The notes beneath the pieces were generated by a model. It did no database searches. It was not told the DNA's origin and saw only the letters and a program-made list of their open reading frames with translations. Shown here piece by piece: positions 23,619 through 46,630 of a DNA stretch of 64,000 nucleotides (positions are counted from its first letter, which is position 1; each line of letters starts with the position of its first letter). The DNA comes from Hemicordylus capensis. Lineage: Eukaryota > Chordata > Lepidosauria > Squamata > Cordylidae. The translations under genes and the position numbers were made by a program. The stretch covers positions 14,527,320 through 14,591,319 of the forward strand of contig NC_069670.1 of assembly GCF_027244095.1 (NCBI RefSeq). The letters run 5' to 3'.

Positions 23619-26600
23619 CTTAGGGAAGAAGAAATAATCATGTCAGCTTCTTACATTAATAGAGACATACTGTATTTTAAAAGGCAACTGTGAAATGGAT
23701 CAAAATCAAATTTATTATGGCCCATGACCGCCCTTTGGGGACAGGGTACCATCTTATTTATTTATTTATTTATATCTATGCAAACCACTTTGAGAACCTT
23801 GGTTGAAGAGTGGTACAGAAATATTATTAGTAATAGTAGAAATACAGTACAACAATACAGAATTTATAATTCATTCATTCACTTATTTTCTTTAGTACAT
23901 CTGGATACCGCCCCATACAAAAAAATCCATGGGCAGTTCACAATATAAATATCATCATATACAATAACACCAACCTATTTACAGTGACAGGGGAAGCGTG
24001 ATCAAGCTGCTTCCTAACACAACTTGCAATGTTGCTAAACTTTGCCACCCTATAAGTGGCATCAGTGTTAAAGTCTGATAAAAGGAGAGAAGTGTAAAAA
24101 TTGAACAACCTGCCTGGGTAAAATAGGTGTTATGAGCAATAGATGGACATCTCCGTAAAATGGGCAGCGGAGTAACACATGGTCAACTGACTCAACCAAT
24201 CCTGACAAGGGCATCAACGCAGATGATCAACGCATCAACGCAGGTGTGCGTGAGTAAGGGCTATCCATGACAGCCGAGGGTAGTGGGTTAAAGCACTCGA
24301 ATGTAAACTTTCTCCTTACTTTGGGGATGGTAAGTTGATATTGGTGTTTCGTCGGTTTAAGTGAGGCTTCAGCACTCACCATTTCAGCTCCGAGGAGTTA
24401 CAAAATAAGCTACCTCGTAGGGCTGGAAAGCACATAATTCTACCCTATCCTCCTGTAGCACTATATCCCAGATGCATCGTTTTAGGGATTCCTTGGCTTT
24501 CACGATACCCAATAAAATCAGTGTTGAGGGATGCAAGCCTAGACTCCGAATCTTCTTCTCCATCTCCTCTTCCCCACCCAGAAACAGTATGATCTCTCAT
24601 CTGGTTTGACTCCAATTTCAGCTACCGTGTTTCCCCGAAAATAAGACAGTGTCTTATATTAATTTTAGCCCCCCAAAATGCACTAGGGCAATTAGCGGTA
24701 CATCAGAAATTACTGCTAGGTCTTACTTTCGGGGTAGGTCTTACTTTCTTAACTAATCTTAATAAACTTAAGTAACTAATCTTAATAAACCAGATATGAG
24801 CCTCAGTAGGGACCAGCCCAACCTCCAGTCTCAGAGGTGCGTTGGGTGTACCCCTCGGAACACTGAGAATTGACCTGAGGAATTAAGACTGAACTGCTTC
24901 CAGGGAATGATAGTCCTTGTAATTGCACATGTTTTAAAGGCAACTGTGAAATCAAAACTTGCAGTTAAAGTCTTGAGGACAATACTGGGAACAAATATAA
25001 GAGCAGCCTTACGGGACTGGATCAAAACATCCACCCGGCAAAAGCTCTTCTCTGGATTTTGTCCTTCTGCATCTAATATCCAGAGGTAGACTGCCTCTGA
25101 AACTGGGTGTTCTGGACAGTCATCAAAGCTAATAGCTATTGACAGAGCTCTTCATCTTCCTCCATGAATTATTCTAACCACCTTTTGAAGCTATTTGACC
25201 TAGCGGCCACCACCACATCCTGGGCAGTGAACTCCATAAGGATAGTATGAGTGTTACATGTTGCAATGATGAGGTGATCAAATCCTGAAGTAATGTAGGC
25301 TGGGTACCAAACTAACAGCCTCGAATACCATTCCAGTGTGATCCAACGCCATCCTTTATAACAAACTTTTAAAAGCTGACATTTCACCATTATGAAAGCC
25401 TAGGAATGTGGCAAGTGTTTTGAGATCCCTCACTCCTTTAAAGATCTATCACTAGCTGCAGCTTTTTTTCCATTGTTTAGGACGGGAAAAGAGGAACTTT
25501 TCCTATCCATCATCCCTCTAGTGGTTGCTGTGGGTATCTACCGTATGTTTCTTTTTTATACTGTAAGCCACCTAATGGTGCAGCGGGAAATGGCTTGCCT
25601 AGCAAGCATGAGGTTGCCCGTTCGAATCCCCGATGGTACCTATATTGGGCAGCAGCGATATAGGAAGATGCTGAAAGGCATCATCTCACACTGCGCAGAA
25701 GGCAGCAATGGTAAACCCCTCCTGTATTCTACCAAAGACAACCCCAGGGCTCTGTGGTCACGAGTCAACACTGACTCGACAGCACACTTTACTTTAAGCC
25801 CTTTTGGAGCAAGGAACTAGGTTTATTTAACGTAAACTGCTTTGAGAGCTTCGGCTGAAACACGGTATATAAATATTATTATTAATAAATAACAACCACC
25901 CAGAGTCTTCAGTCTCCTTATTTAAAATATTTGTATACCACTCTTTTAACTAGAACCGAAGCAATTTACAATATATTACACAGAATATATAACCCCAAAG
26001 ATTACAATACTTATGTCATTTTAAGGACTCTGGCAACAGCACGTGAAGCTTTCTCACCACTTGAAATGCACTAAAAGGCAATCTTCAGTGCTAAAGAGAT
26101 TATTAATTGATAACATCAACTCGTGGCCAAGTCTACTGTGTAATCACATTACGGATATTATAATTCAGGAACATGTGGCTACTGACTAGCCGAGATTTTC
26201 ACTTTCTCCTGCTCTCTTACGCCATCTAGTCTTCCTAGTATACTGCAGAGAAAATACTTTTTAAACAAAACAGGCTCCAACTCTTCTTCCACACAGGACA
26301 GCGGAGAAGCAACAGCTTGCTTGCCATCTCTTGTCTTGTTTCAGCAACCAGCATGTTCAGACCTCCTCTAATCTCCAGCTTTGATTATTGGTGCACTCAT
26401 CTCAAAAATGTAGGACAGCAGTCCTCAAGAACTACACTTGAATACATTTTATACTGACGGACCTACAGAGCAGTCCAAACAGCCACTGATTTAGTCACTT
26501 ACGAGGTGCCACCCGGAAGACCCGTTCACGAAATCGCCTCCAAACGTTGAGGATTCCTTTGGAGAAGTAGTGAGGAAATGCTCTTTGTTCAAATGGAGAC

Positions 26601-26656
26601 AAGCTGTAAGTGATTACATGCCGCATTCTTACCAGGTTCCCAAAGTGCATTCCCAT
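23524..26656 (-). CDS. UQCRQ: UQCRQ, cytochrome bc1 complex subunit 8 (two coding exons, complete)
   Basis: UQCRQ is the small ubiquinone-binding-type subunit of mitochondrial complex III in the inner membrane, with one membrane-spanning helix. Coding exons are 26503-26656 and 23524-23618. The first gives 51 codons plus one base, the second completes that codon and adds 30 more and the stop, so the protein is 82 residues, the same as human. Matches to human include [20 protein letters not shown] (residues 5-26) and [18 protein letters not shown] near the C-terminus; the hydrophobic part is about 49-63. Splice sites are good: acceptor attttttcag, donor GTAAGT, second acceptor cttccctaag. The intron argues against a processed pseudogene. 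In mammals UQCRQ has a non-coding first exon; here it probably lies near 28.4-28.55 kb. Its position between PACS1 and RAB1B differs from human, where it sits on chromosome 5 near GDF9 and LEAP2. No defect is visible. Confidence 0.93.
23735..23850 (+). mobile_element. L2-like LINE 3' tail
   Basis: ctttggggacagggtaccat, (ttta)n, aaaccactttgagaaccttg, gtggtacagaaatatta. Same tail as at 30760-30870. Confidence 0.65.
24627..24755. mobile_element. Small DNA-transposon-like repeat
   Basis: gtgtttccccgaaaataaga at left and cttactttcggggtaggtct at right form an imperfect inverted pair; recognised as a common amniote non-autonomous repeat, but the superfamily is not certain. Confidence 0.45.
25085..25240 (-). 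mobile_element. CR1-family LINE 3' fragment
   Basis: Minus-strand CR1 end; plus shows catgaattattctaaccacc and ggccaccaccacatcctggg, as at 4360-4420. Diverged. Confidence 0.6.
25505..25890 (+). mobile_element. L2-like LINE tail interrupted by a SINE
   Basis: ctagtggttgctgtgggtat..tttctttttta to 25566, then a Sauria SINE, then gcccttttggagcaaggaac to the tail acggtatataaatattatta. The interrupted phrase reads attgt-aagccctttggag in other copies. Confidence 0.65.
25571..25796 (+). mobile_element. Sauria-type SINE inside an L2 tail
   Basis: Head taatggtgcagcgggaaatg, B box gttcgaatcccc, body gcagcagcgatataggaaga and ctgaaaggcatcatctcaca, tail gactcgacagcacactttac. Flanked by taagcc on both sides, a plausible short target duplication. 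Confidence 0.9.
26503..26656 (-). CDS. UQCRQ: UQCRQ coding exon A (residues 1-51)
   Basis: Begins [14 protein letters not shown]; the whole exon runs 26503-26670 with a short 5' UTR (aaaatcctgccaag) before the ATG. Donor GTAAGT at 26502-26497. Equivalent to the first coding exon of human UQCRQ. Confidence 0.93.
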
Positions 26657-26799
26657 CTTGGCAGGATTTTCTGAAAAAATGAAAAACCAATGGAAAAGGA
26701 CCAGGAACACAATTTGTGAAGAGAGAGCCTTCTTCACATCCTTTACGGTCACAGAGATCTGTGTTGGGAGTGATTTTCAGTGGACAGCACTTGTGGTTT

Positions 26800-27365
26800 A
26801 GGTTCAGATGGACTAAATGAACTATCAGCTTCGGCTGACACATCAGTGTTGTCCATTTCTAGAGGTGAATGACCTTAAAACAGTGGTACATATGCTGGTA
26901 ACCTCCAGGCTTGACTACTGTAATGCATACTACATGGGGCTGCCTTTGTACATAGTACGGAAACTACAATTAGTACAGAATGCGGCAGCCAGATTGATCT
27001 CTGGGACAGCACAAAGGGACCATATAACACCGGTTTGAAAAGAACTGCACCGGTTGCCAGTATGTTTCCGAGTGAAATACAAAGTGCTGGTTACTACCTA
27101 TAAAGCCCTTAACGGCTTGGGTTCAGGCTATTTAACAGAGCTCCTCCTTTGTCATAAAACCTCCCACCTTTTACGATGTTCTGGAGAGGTCCTGTTATGG
27201 TTGCCACCGGCTTGTCTGGTGGCGATCCAGGACCGGGCTCTCTCTATGGCTGCCCCAGGGCTTTGGAATATGCTCCCTGCTGAAATTAGAGCGTCTTCTC
27301 CTCTTGTTTGTTTTCAGGAAAACCTTCAAGACTCTCCTGTTCTCTCAAGCTTTTAATTAGAATTT
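26800..27365 (+). mobile_element. L2/CR1-clade LINE ORF2 C-terminal fragment
   Basis: Two frames give SRLDYCNAYYMGLPLYIVRK, LQLVQNAAARLISG, then FRVKYKVLVTTYKALNGLGS and PGLWNMLPAEIR. This is the C-terminal region of L2-type non-LTR elements. A stop separates the halves; dead copy. Confidence 0.8.
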
Positions 27366-27656
27366 TAGGACCTGCCTAGGACTTATGCAAAGCTGCTGCT
27401 CTTCCACCAAGTTATGGTCCATCCCATAACTAACATAGTTATACCCTCTGAATGTAACTTGGCGTTTTGGCTGAGACAGCTGCCTAGAGTGATTGCTTAA
27501 ACATTTCTGTTTTGATGTGCAGCTTTTAATGACAATTTCATTGATAAAAACCAGAGAAGAACTCATGATGGGCTGATGGGTTTAAGAAACCCTGTCCTGG
27601 CCAGTATTTGGAAGTAAGTCCTACTGTATTCAATAGGGCTGTCTCTCATATATAGG

Positions 27657-27795
27657 GTAGGGATGTGTGTGTGCCTGTTCGGAGGCCCTTTTAAAGGCCT
27701 TCAAACCGGTTTGAACAACTGGCTGTTTCGCTGGTTGCACTTTAAGGGTGGGGGAGGGTGCACTTACCCCTCCCTCCGCTTTCTCCGAGATAGGG
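27657..27795. mobile_element. hAT-type MITE, partial
   Basis: tagggatgtgtgtgtgcctg start, aaaccggtttgaacaactgg, and gtgggggagggtgcacttac, the same modules as in the 36432-36783 element. Confidence 0.5.
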
Positions 27796-28069
27796 TTGTG
27801 TCACGCTACCTTGATACTGTCGCCCAGAACAAAACTATTTCCACTCACTGATTATAAAAATTAGAACATTGGTTGGAGCTCATTAATTATTTCTTTATTA
27901 GTGAAAACAACTGGTTTGATCTGAGCCATAGGTCTTCCCCATTCGCTGAAAATAAGCAACAAATGGCATCCTGTAAGTGACAGACTGTCCCTGCTAATAA
28001 GGGACTGTTGGTAATCCTAGTAGTGGGTTCAAGTTTGCCTTGGAAGCTTCCCAAGCATGAACATCTGTA

Positions 28070-28265
28070 TATAGTTTTAACCTCATTTTAATCAGATTTA
28101 TAGTTTTAATACTTTTAATGTTGGCTTTTAACTGATTTTAGTGTTCATGATTTTAGTGTTTAAATTATTTTAATTGTTTAACGTTCAAAAGATTTTAATT
28201 GTAAGCCGCCCAGAGACGTAGGTTGGGGGCGTTCTAGAAATAGGTTAAATAATAAATAATGATAA
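28070..28265 (+). mobile_element. L2-like LINE 3' end
   Basis: T-rich lead, ttgtaagccgcccagagacg, and a taaataataaataatga tail. Sits just upstream of the UQCRQ/RAB1B CpG island. Confidence 0.7.
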
Positions 28266-28439
28266 ATAATATCAAGCAATCCACCCCAAAGGAACTCACA
28301 GCCAACCAGCAAGGAAAGAGCTCGTCGCTTCCCAAAAGGGTACCTGGATCCGCACGGCGTAGACAACAGCGAGAACTAACCCCCCCCCCCCCTTCAACCC
28401 CACTCTTCAGCCCCACTCCTTTCCACACGTTACCCACCC

Positions 28440-28550
28440 GCTCAGCGTCCTCCGGAAAGGTCACACAGCCGCTTCCGACTCTAGATTGAAGGCCTCCAAC
28501 CAACGAGTCCCCGTTTCCGGAATGCTCAACGTCACTTCCGTAGCAAAGCT
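28440..28550 (-). other. UQCRQ: Candidate non-coding first exon of UQCRQ
   Basis: Inferred. The minus strand here has an ETS-CRE site followed by about 90 bases and donor-like sequences (GAGCGG|GTGGGT or TGG|GTAACG) near 28430-28442. Human UQCRQ has a non-coding first exon, and the acceptor at 26671 needs an upstream donor. The precise start and donor cannot be fixed without transcripts. Confidence 0.4.
28528..28540 (-). promoter_or_regulatory. ETS-CRE composite site
   Basis: Minus strand reads CGGAAGTGACGTT, an ETS core (CGGAAGT) fused to a CRE half (TGACGT). This composite is a known promoter motif in vertebrate housekeeping genes. It is oriented and placed to serve UQCRQ. Confidence 0.6.
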
Positions 28551-28768
28551 CTGCCCGGCAGCCTAGAGAAAGCGAGCGGGCGGTGCCGCCGTGGAACTCG
28601 GCTTCCCAGGCTGCCGCGCGCCGGGGAGGCGGGGCATGTGCGCTGACGCCAGCGGGGCCGAGCCCTGCAGGTAAGGCGGTCTCTCGGCCGCTGGAGGGAT
28701 AGCGAGATGGGAGACCCGGCCGTCGGAGGACTACGCTTCCCACAGCTCCCCGCGCGGCGGCGGCGACG

Positions 28769-28780
28769 GCGCCTGCGCAG
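28769..28780. promoter_or_regulatory. NRF1-like site
   Basis: gcgcctgcgcag, one or two mismatches from the NRF1 palindrome, about 150 bases upstream of the RAB1B ATG. Confidence 0.45.
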
Positions 28781-28821
28781 TGATAAAGTCGCACCTGAGG
28801 GAAAGAGGGGAGGAGGGAGCC

Positions 28822-28833
28822 GCCGCCATCTTG
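28822..28833 (-). promoter_or_regulatory. RAB1B: YY1 site near RAB1B transcription start
   Basis: gccgccatcttg, the YY1 consensus (AAGATGGCGGC on the other strand). YY1 sites of this form usually sit just after the transcription start, which would put the RAB1B start at about 28.80-28.83 kb, 100 bases before the ATG. Confidence 0.65.
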
Positions 28834-28925
28834 TGTGAGGGAGCGACCGGACCAGCCCGGCAGGAAGGAGGGAAGCAGCTCGTCAGCCGCCGACCGACTG
28901 ACCGCCCAGCCGCGCAGGAGCCGCC

Positions 28926-40532
<11,607 letters not shown>

Positions 40533-41878
40533 GGAGGAGGGACATGACGGTCGTGTGTCGGGGGGGGGGGCAGGCTGGGGAGAGGCCTTTTCCCTGCTGC
40601 TGTCCAGCCCCCCCCCCCCCACAGTTTGCTTCTGAAGGTGGCTTTCCCGGATGATACCTCGGTGGAGGGGGACGGGTCCTTCCCCCACCCCTTCTTCCAG
40701 CTCAGCTGCTCTGAGCGCCGTTGAGCGTCTTGGCTGGTTTTTCGTCACTTAACTCGGTGGGGCTGGGGTGGGGTGGGCTCTGTACAGGTTGAAGGCTTTC
40801 CTACGAGTTGGGGGAAGGGGCGACGGCCGGCTTGCCCCCCTTGCCCCGCCCCCGCCCCACAGGCGAGGCCGGAGCAAACGGTCTCTTCTCTGGTTTCGTT
40901 GGCTGCCCTTTCTGTCTCCTCCCATCCCTTCCTCCTCCCCCCCCCCGTGGTTTTTCTAATGCGGGGCCGGATTTCTGCGTGTTCCCCTTCCAGCGTCCCT
41001 TTGCTTGCTGCCCCGTGGGTCTCGCACCCTGCTGTGGGCAGGCCCGAGCTCCAGTGTGTGTGTGTATGTGCCCCTTCCTCCCTTCCTCTGTCACATTGAC
41101 TAGTGATTTGGCCAGTGGGCAAGTTTTAGTTGGCCGGGGATTGGTGTCTGTCTGGTCTGTCCCCCCTCGCTCTCCGGGGAAGGCCTTGGAGCCCGCCACA
41201 CTCATTTCCCCTGCATGTGGGTGACGGCTTCCTTCCTGCTTGCCGGGGGGGGGGGGCGCTTGGCATCTCCTGTTGACTTGTCACTCACTTCCTGCCTTCT
41301 TTGAAGCACTATATATTTCTCCTCCCCTTTCCTCGCTGTTCCTGGAACTTTCCTCTCAGGGCACCCTGTTCCGTGGCTCTTTTTTCCCCTCTCTCCTTAT
41401 CTCCCCCACCCCTAAAATCCCCCAGCCTCTTCAAGAAGTAGACATCATGTTGCCCTCGTGGTGGTGGTGGTGGTGGGAGAGAACGGTTTCCCACCTTCAT
41501 GGCACGGCTTGCAGGGCGAGGGGGGCGCGCCAGCCTCATTTCACTTGCTTTTTCCTCACCCCTGAGCTGGGGTGGGGGGCACACAGCTCCCCAGCTCCTG
41601 CCTTCCACAGCCGACGAATGTTACCTTGGACAGCTGGGCACCCCTCTGTGCTTTGTGAGTGGCTGGTGGGCCTGGTCCGTGGCCCGTGGCCATCTTGTTG
41701 CGTGACACACCTCTGGCCCCGTCTGTGTCTCCCCCTCCTCTCCCCACTCCCTTGCTGCTGCTGCAGGGCCGCGCCACTGAACCCCTTTCCCACACACACT
41801 CCCCTTCCCTTATCAATGACCAAATTGAGGCCGATCCGTCCCCTTGGTGCTGGGACCCTGGCTCCCGAGAATGCTGTA

Positions 41879-41879
<1 letters not shown>

Positions 41880-41902
<23 letters not shown>
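41880..41902. repeat. (CT)n microsatellite
   Basis: CT run followed by a T run, in the RAB1B 3' UTR. Confidence 0.95.
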
Positions 41903-41910
<8 letters not shown>

Positions 41911-42101
41911 TTAGCACCAAGAAGCGTCGTTTCTGAACTAGCTTCACCTCCCCTTCATGGCGCTCCCCTTCTCCCCCCCCCCTTATTTAAAGAATGTCAG
42001 GGACCCCGCTGGGCCAGGCAGTGGGTGGAAGGTTTGGTTGGTCCGCTTTTTTTTTTCCACAAGTGAAATTAAAAACACAAATGAGAGGAAAATCTTAAAA
42101 A

Positions 42102-42114
42102 AATAAAAAATAAA
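42102..42114 (+). terminator. RAB1B: Poly(A) signals of RAB1B
   Basis: Two AATAAA hexamers (42102-42107 and 42109-42114) in an A-rich stretch; the first canonical cluster after the stop codon. Confidence 0.65.
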
Positions 42115-42884
42115 AACATAACCAGCCTCTGCAAAATGAGGGATTTTCAGGCCTGGCTGTGTAGTCTTGTGTTCCTTCTTCAGTGGTTTTGGGGCGGCGG
42201 CGGTGATGGCCGCATGGCTAATGCCGGCCTCAGGATCGTGTTGGTGGTACAGAATGGCTAACGATCTTGGCGTGGCCGGGCAGGTAACCGTCATCCCCCC
42301 GTTAAGAGCCACCGTCTTGGAATTGGCCAAAGAGGCTCACTTTCATCTTGGCTCTTGGGACAGCATCCCTTGGAAGGATGAGTCCAAGGGTGTCTCGAAC
42401 AGAGCTGCGGCCTTTTAGTCGGTGGGTCAGTTACCGGTATTTAGTTGACATGAAAACAATGCCCCAAATACAGGGGGCAGTGAATAGCAAGCACCACCTT
42501 GGAAGCATCCCCTCCTGTCTGTGAGACACCCACATCTCACTTGAATATGCTTTCCCCCCTATAGAGACGCCTTACTCATTCGTATGAGCTGGGCTACACA
42601 CACACACAGAATTAAGTCCTGTTGAATTTAGTGGGCCTTGCACCCTGGTGAGTTGAGGATTGCCGCCTTTAGCTGAATTTATTTATTTTTTAAATTTTGT
42701 AAATCAAGGTCCGGCCTCTCATTTTTAGTGTCTCTTTTCCGGTTGCTGTTTGCCTTAGAAACGTCCTCAAGCAGAGAGCTGAAGTGGGACAGACTCGCCT
42801 AGCCTTGAGTGCTTCTATCCCGCCCGCTAAAGTCAACATGCACTCCATGTGTAGGGATGCTACATTGGGACTCCGCATCGCCTA

Positions 42885-42975
42885 GGCCTGTTGGACTACC
42901 ACTCCCATCATCCTGGGCATTTGCAACTGGGGGGTCATGGGAGTTGTAGTGTCATAGCCAGAGGGCCAAAGTGCA
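42885..42975. mobile_element. hAT-type MITE remnant
   Basis: ggcctgttggactaccactc ccatcatcctgg facing tcatgggagttgtagtgtca; inverted modules as in the other hAT MITEs, but ends worn. Confidence 0.55.
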
Positions 42976-44017
42976 GCTCTGGGGTGTAGCCTCTTGGGGG
43001 GGGGTGTTCTCGACAGCTAGTCACCACTACAAGAAGCCTGTGTCTCTTGGACCTTTATGCCTGAGTCCGGTTTGGGTAGGGCTCCAGCCGTACTGATTTC
43101 ACGGCGTCCGTGTCCTGAAACGCCCGCTGGCAGGCGAGTCGGTTAAACCGACTCGTGGAGGAAGCTGGGTTGTGCAAGCCGTTGGAGCAGGAGGCTGAAC
43201 TGTGCCAACCCTGCCTTTGTGCAAGAGCGACTTGAGCGAACGGATCACAGCTGCCTCTTCATCTGTGGGGTGGGCGTGGGGTGGCGGTTCTTGGCCTCCC
43301 AGGAGGGAGAGATTGGTTTCCAGCCCCTGCCCTTTCCCCATTGCACCCTGGGGTCACAAGAAACAGTGTGGTATGGGGGGGGGAGGCTGTATGTCCACGT
43401 GGTGTTGCCACACTGAGGGCTAGAAACGTGCCTTTTTAAATGAAAGCTGCCTGTACCTCGGTGCATCAGTGGGTCCCTGGAGGGAGTGTGGTGAGGTGGG
43501 CGAGGGATACTGGCTATAGAGCACTGAGGCTTTGGCTTCACATCCCCACTCCTGTGGGAAGCCCCTGCCTCACTCAGCATCTCTCAGTCCAACCTATGTT
43601 TGCTGGTTGGTTGGGGTTTTTTTTGGGGGGGGAGAGGATCTTACAGCCTCAAGCCCCTTGAAGGAAGGGTGATATAGCTATAAGAAAAGAGGGTGGAGAG
43701 GGGACAGGGGTCCACATGCAGTTGGGCAGGAGGGTGGAGACCCCCTCAGGAGAAAGGATTGTGGGTCTGAGGCACACAGCAACCCGCACTGGAGGAGGAG
43801 TGCGGCAGGGATAAGCCCCGCTGTGTGAAAACACAATTCTGTTCCAGGGCCCGGACAGAGAGTCTGAATGGCATACGCTCCGTCCAGAAACGGAGGATAG
43901 ACAGAATTCTTTTCTCTCCCCCTTCTGTCTATTTGTGCCTACGATGTGAAATTCTAGTTGTGGAGGGAGGGGGGTATTGTGCAGGACACGTAAGCCCAAC
44001 CTGTTGCCAATCTGTGA

Positions 44018-44311
44018 CCCTGTCTTGTAGCAAGCATGAATTGCCCCCTTGCTAAGCAGGGTCCACCCCGGTTTGCATTTGGGTGGGAGACTCCCTTGTG
44101 TGAGCACTGTAAGATATTCCCCTGAAAGGATGGAGCCGCTCTGGGAAGAGCACCTGAGATCCCAAATCCCCTCCCTGGCAGCATCTCCGAGACAGGGCGG
44201 AGAGAGACCCCTGCCCGCAACCTTGGAGAAGCCACTGCCAGTCTGGGTGGACAAGACTGAGCTCGACGGACCAAGGGTCTGACTCGGTATCAGGCAGCTT
44301 CCTATGTCCCT
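44018..44311 (+). mobile_element. Composite 5S-rRNA/tRNA SINE
   Basis: cttgtagcaagcatgaattg, 5S-like gctaagcagggtccaccccg gtttgcatttgggtgggagact, then ggatggagccgctctgggaa, ccctggcagcatctccgaga, and the tail ggtctgactcggtatcaggc agcttcctatgtcc. Near full length. Confidence 0.88.
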
Positions 44312-45160
44312 AAGGAAATGTCCTAGCTTGGGTGTTCTCATGAACCAACATCGGGATAGGAGAACATCTGGCCAGGCTTCAAGATCTTGAGGGGGGGGGT
44401 GGGCTAGGGGAACAAAGCCTGGAAGAGGGGAAGGTGGCCATATGCTAGCTGTGATCTGGGCAGGGTGCCGTGGGACCTGATTTCCCTCCCCCCGCCGGGA
44501 GAAAATGCAGGATGAGCTGTGTCTGTGGGCTGTACTGCCCTATCCCGACTGCAGCTAGCACTCCATCTCACCTGTGCTGGCCTCCCTTGGTTTCTGCCAC
44601 TGCACAGCTGGTTCTCCGGAGTGCCTGTGGGTCTGGAAGCCTGTCTCGACGCTGCTCCTACCCAGCACTTGGGCCCCTGTCTGGATCGCCACCCCCTTCT
44701 TGGACCCTGCCCGGTGCTGGCCCCACCTTCTCAAGTCTCCCCTTGACCTCTTGAGTTGGGGCAGGCTGTCAATCCACTTGGATTTCACCTCCCTACAGGC
44801 TTAGGTTTTCTCTATCTGGACGCCGCCCCCAGCACTGGTGTCGGAGCACGGTTTGGTGGGGTGCTGGGGGTGGGGACTGCAGTGTGTGCACAGTCCTGGC
44901 TACAGGAAGAACTTGGCCACCGAGTGGCTACGTTCCCTGTGCCAGTGGGTGCTTCGTTCGGCCGGCCGCGGGGCAGATCACGGCGGTCATGGCCCTCTTC
45001 CGATTGCCCTCAAAAGCGTGGCTGTTGGGAACCGAATCAGCAGGGGTGTGTGTGTCTGTCTGCACCCTCCTGTTGTGTGACTCGAAACAGTCGCTGACCT
45101 CTCAGTCGGCGGGGCACAGAAACCCACGTTGGCAGGGAGCCGCCCCACCTGAGCATGAGT

Positions 45161-45367
45161 GAGAGACAGCATAGCGTAGTGGTTAGAGTGTTGGACTAGG
45201 ACCAGGGAGACCCGATTTGGCATCCCCATTCAGCCATGGAACTCACTGGGTGACGCTGGGCCAGTCATGCCTCTCTCAGCCTAACCTACCCCGCAGGGTT
45301 GTTGTGAGGATAAAAATAACCACGTACACCGCTCTGAGCCCCTCGGAGGAAGAGCGGGATATAAATG
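45161..45367 (+). mobile_element. MIR-like tRNA SINE (1 of 3)
   Basis: cagcatagcgtagtggttag agtgttgg head; tail ctcggaggaagagcgggata taaatg. Confidence 0.88.
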
Positions 45368-45584
45368 TGTGGGTTTTTTTTAAGCTATTGCAGTGGGGAG
45401 TGGTTGGTTGCCTGCCTGCCTGCCTCCTTCCCTTCAAGTAAAGGGTGTGCCCATATGTGGCAACAACCTCATCCTAAGCCTCTCACTTCCTGAAGTTTGC
45501 TGCCACTGGCCTAGTTAACACAGAGGTCTGTTTGGTTATATCAAACTGAAGTGGATTGGCTGAAGTTACCTAATTAGGTTAGCG

Positions 45585-45800
45585 AGAGCCAGTGTGGTGT
45601 CGTGGTTCGAGAGTGTGGGACTAGAACCGGGGAGACCCGAGTTCAAATCCTCGTTCGACCGTGAAACTCACTGGGTGACTCTGGGCCAGTCGCATATCTC
45701 TCAGCCTGACCTGCCTCGCAGGGTGGTTGTGAGGATAAACATAACCGTGTGCACCACTTTGGGCTCCTTGGAGGAAGGGCAGGATATACAATAAAATAAA
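45585..45800 (+). mobile_element. MIR-like tRNA SINE (2 of 3)
   Basis: agagccagtgtggtgtcgtg gttcgagag; gagttcaaatcctcg B box; tail ggaagggcaggatatacaat aaaataaa. Confidence 0.88.
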
Positions 45801-46020
45801 GTGCCCCCCCCCCATGTCTGTGCAGGGAGCTGTCTAAAAAGAAATGGCAGTAAGCTTTTTTCGTTGGGTTGCCACCCAACTCTTTAAACGGCTGCCACAG
45901 AAGAAGCTGCGTTGCTCCGGGATCCAGCCCCGACTGTCTGCACGCAAAGCAACCATAGTGGGAGAGAAGTCCCAAAATAAATCTGGGTGTGGGTGTGGTG
46001 TGTGTACACACCAACATAAA

Positions 46021-46245
46021 GCGCCAACGTGGTGTAGTGGTCACTAGGATCGGGGAGACCCGAGTTCAAATCCCCATTCAGCCATGAGACTTGCTGGGTG
46101 ACTCTGGGCCAGTCGCTTCTCTCTCAGCCTAGCCTACTTCACAGGGTTGTTGTGAGGAGAAACTTAAATATGTAGTACACCGCTCTGGGCTCCTTGGAGG
46201 AAGAGCGGGATAGAAATGTAGTCATAATAACAACAACAACATAGG
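46021..46245 (+). mobile_element. MIR-like tRNA SINE (3 of 3)
   Basis: gcgccaacgtggtgtagtgg tc head (A-box region shortened), gagttcaaatccccattcag, tail ggaagagcgggatagaaatg then (aac)n. Confidence 0.88.
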
Positions 46246-46369
46246 AGAGTCTCTTTTTGATGGGTGGGCTCTTGTCCCATCTGCTACATTGCTCAACATT
46301 GGGGTACCAGAGCATGGTCTAAGGCCATTGTGGATGGGGGTGAGGGTAGTCGAATGACTTTTGGGGACC

Positions 46370-46630
46370 AATACAACATATGTTTATATTCCGCTTTTCA
46401 GCCAAAGTCCCCAAAGCGATTTCTATAGATTGCATACATTAAGTGGCTCCCTCCCCCCTCCTTTTAGATGGCTCACCATCTAAAAAAGCAACACAAGATA
46501 GACACCAGCCACAGCCACTGGAGGGATGCTGTGTTGGGGATGGAGACGGCCAGTTGCTTTCCCCCGTCAAATGAAGAGAATCGCTGCTCTTTAAAAAGTG
46601 CCTCTTGACTCTTGTTAGCAGGGGGGACCC
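46370..46630 (-). mobile_element. L2-like LINE 3' end
   Basis: Plus shows tatattccgcttttcagcca, agtccccaaagcgatttcta, accatctaaaaaagcaacac; reverse of the 30610-30870 copy. Confidence 0.7.

Larger units (their letters stand above)
40533..42130 (+). other. RAB1B: RAB1B 3' UTR
   Basis: About 1.6 kb of GC-rich, non-repetitive sequence between the stop and clustered AATAAA signals at 42102-42114. Length is in line with human RAB1B. Contains a (CT)n tract at 41880-41902. Longer open frames here are chance products of the high GC. Confidence 0.75.

Noticed and set aside
23524-26656. UQCRQ as a processed pseudogene
   Set aside because: It has a phase-correct intron with consensus splice sites, no poly(A) tract and an uninterrupted 82-codon frame.
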